Assembly: GCA_003354055.1 (NCBI GenBank)
Contig: PIVQ01000107.1
Coordinates: 1-15,053 of the forward strand
DNA length: 15,053 bases
DNA from: Desulfobacteraceae bacterium
Lineage (GTDB): Bacteria; Desulfobacterota; Desulfobacteria; Desulfobacterales; Desulfobacteraceae
Direction of reading: 5' to 3'
Shown here: in pieces, positions 14,083 through 15,053 of the stretch
Position numbering within the stretch: position 1 is the stretch's first letter
Layout of the letters: every line of letters begins with the position of its first letter
Position numbers and translations under genes: made by a program
Notes under the pieces: model-generated
Told to the model about the DNA's origin: nothing
Seen by the model: the letters and a program-made list of their open reading frames with translations, nothing else
Databases searched by the model: none

Positions 14083-14900
14083 TCACAATGACCCTTGCCA
14101 TAGCCGCCGGAACCATGCTGGTCATGGCGGTGATCCTCTCCTTTGTTCTGGGCTGGGCAAATAAAAAGTTCAAAGTTGAGGTGGACCCAAAAATCGAATC
14201 CGTACTGGAAGTCCTTCCCGGGGTGAATTGCGGGGGCTGCGGCTATCTGGGGTGCAGTGATTATGCCGTTGCCGTTGTCACCGACAATGATCCTGTCAAT
14301 AAATGTACGGTTGGCGGAGAGGCTTGTGCAAAGAACGTCGCCAATATCATGGGGGTTGAGGTCGGTGAAATGGTAAAGGTGTTTGCCGTTGTTCACTGTG
14401 GTGCCAAAAACTTCGACCATCTGAAATCAAACGAGTACCGCGGTGAAAAACGGTGCACGGCCGCCCATCAGGTTGCGGGTGTACAAGGATGTACCTTTGG
14501 TTGCCTGGGATTCGGTGACTGTGTCAGGGCCTGTCATTACGATGCCATGCATATTGAGGACGGCCTTGCCGTCGTTGATTTCAACAACTGCATCGGCTGT
14601 GGTGCCTGCTCAAAGGTCTGTCCCAGAAGCATCATTACCATAACGGGTTTTCAGGCCGATAAAATTCCTACGGTGGCCTGTTCCAATAAAGACAAGGCAA
14701 AGGATGCAAAAGCTGCGTGCAAAACCGCCTGTGTCGGGTGCAAGGCCTGCACTAAACAATCAGATCTGTTCACCATCACCGACAATCTGGCAAAATATGA
14801 CTATGCTACTTATTCTCAGGAACATCAGGAGCCGGCGGAAAATGCCATAGAGAAATGTCCGACAAACTGCATTCATTTCATTGGTAAATCTGTTGATTGA
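14079..14900 (+). CDS. rnfB: Rnf complex subunit B, polyferredoxin
   Basis: A 273-residue electron-entry subunit that accepts electrons from reduced ferredoxin. One N-terminal membrane helix (about 5-27) is followed by the RnfB Fe-S domain ([11 protein letters not shown]51, C54, C59, plus C76), then ferredoxin-type motifs C138-TFG-C142..C148-VRA-C152 and C171-IG-C174-GA-C177-SKV-C181-P. A C-terminal cysteine group (C214, C218, C221, C224, C260, C264) suggests one further cluster. The first 4Fe-4S motif has a three-residue rather than two-residue gap between its first cysteines, as is common in RnfB. The start overlaps the rnfA stop (ATGA). Last gene of the operon. Confidence 0.97.
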   Translation: MITMTLAIAAGTMLVMAVILSFVLGWANKKFKVEVDPKIESVLEVLPGVNCGGCGYLGCSDYAVAVVTDNDPVNKCTVGGEACAKNVANIMGVEVGEMVKVFAVVHCGAKNFDHLKSNEYRGEKRCTAAHQVAGVQGCTFGCLGFGDCVRACHYDAMHIEDGLAVVDFNNCIGCGACSKVCPRSIITITGFQADKIPTVACSNKDKAKDAKAACKTACVGCKACTKQSDLFTITDNLAKYDYATYSQEHQEPAENAIEKCPTNCIHFIGKSVD

Positions 14901-14947
14901 TCATGTCCCTTTGGGCAAATAAGCGTTAGGGCAGAGGACCAGAGGCG

Positions 14948-15053
14948 TTAAAACCAGAATTCAGGATACTTTCTTGTTTTGCAAAGGTTGTTCACCAGGA
15001 GTGCTACAATCAACATGATAAACGCACTGGCGCCTACCGGCACCAACACATAG
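14948..15053 (-). CDS. HPP-family integral membrane protein, C-terminal end only
   Basis: Reading in from the right edge on the minus strand, the last 34 codons give YVLVPVGASAFIMLIVALLV, then NNLCKTRKYPEFWF and a TAA at 14950-14948. One hydrophobic helix followed by VNN....R.YPEFWF is the typical C-terminus of HPP-family four-helix membrane proteins, some of which are linked to nitrite transport. The start and most of the gene lie outside the window. It converges with rnfB, leaving 47 bp between the stops. The family call rests on this short but distinctive tail. Confidence 0.75.
   Translation of the reverse strand, partial: YVLVPVGASAFIMLIVALLVNNLCKTRKYPEFWF

Noticed and set aside
14901..14947. 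Terminator between the convergent rnfB and HPP genes
   Set aside because: Only a weak TCCC/GGG dyad without a T-run; not enough to call.
1..15053. CRISPR array, tRNA or rRNA genes
   Set aside because: No regularly spaced direct repeats and no recognisable tRNA or rRNA sequence on either strand by eye.

Overview
The window looks like chromosome from an anaerobic, probably sulfate-reducing member of the Desulfobacterota (Desulfobacteraceae-like). The evidence is gene content: a complete six-gene Rnf ferredoxin:NAD+ oxidoreductase operon, a cytochrome bd oxidase next to a rubredoxin, a DUF3786 protein carrying a CODH/ACS-type Fe-S motif, and a multi-sensor class III cyclase. The genus assignment is inference from gene content and style, not from a search.

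Layout. (1) Positions 1-680 are a gene graveyard: a minus-strand scrap of an IS91-type transposase abuts a frameshifted C-terminal piece of an isoprenylcysteine-methyltransferase-like gene, which runs into a 5'-truncated GNAT acetyltransferase. (2) Positions 890-3522 (+) hold a two-gene unit: a small coiled-coil protein built on a 36-residue repeat, then a 765-residue GAF-GAF-PAS-cyclase. (3) Positions 3546-7352 (-) hold an oxygen-defence block. In transcription order it is a 56-residue winged-helix regulator, cydA, cydB, rubredoxin and a DUF3786 Fe-S protein, with a tandem 13-bp repeat before cydA and strong hairpins after cydB and before the DUF3786 gene. (4) Positions 7353-7834 have no convincing gene but are rich in inverted repeats. 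(5) Positions 7835-9382 carry a minus-strand flavodoxin divergent from a plus-strand double-domain universal stress protein. A perfect FNR-type palindrome lies between them. (6) Positions 9461-14900 (+) are rnfCDGEAB, with every gene from rnfD on nearly touching or overlapping its neighbour except rnfE/rnfA. (7) The right edge holds the last 34 codons of a convergent HPP-family membrane protein.

How the parts fit. Rnf couples reduced ferredoxin to NAD+ and pumps ions, making it the main energy-conserving module here. CydAB, rubredoxin, flavodoxin and the stress protein fit oxygen exposure and redox balancing in an anaerobe. The FNR-type site and the small winged-helix protein are plausible switches for these genes, and the cyclase adds a nucleotide second-messenger input. 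Nothing here is clearly a wholly new system. The least explained parts are the structured region at 7550-7790, the small regulator of cydAB, the 36-residue-repeat partner of the cyclase, and an RnfA that is longer than usual.
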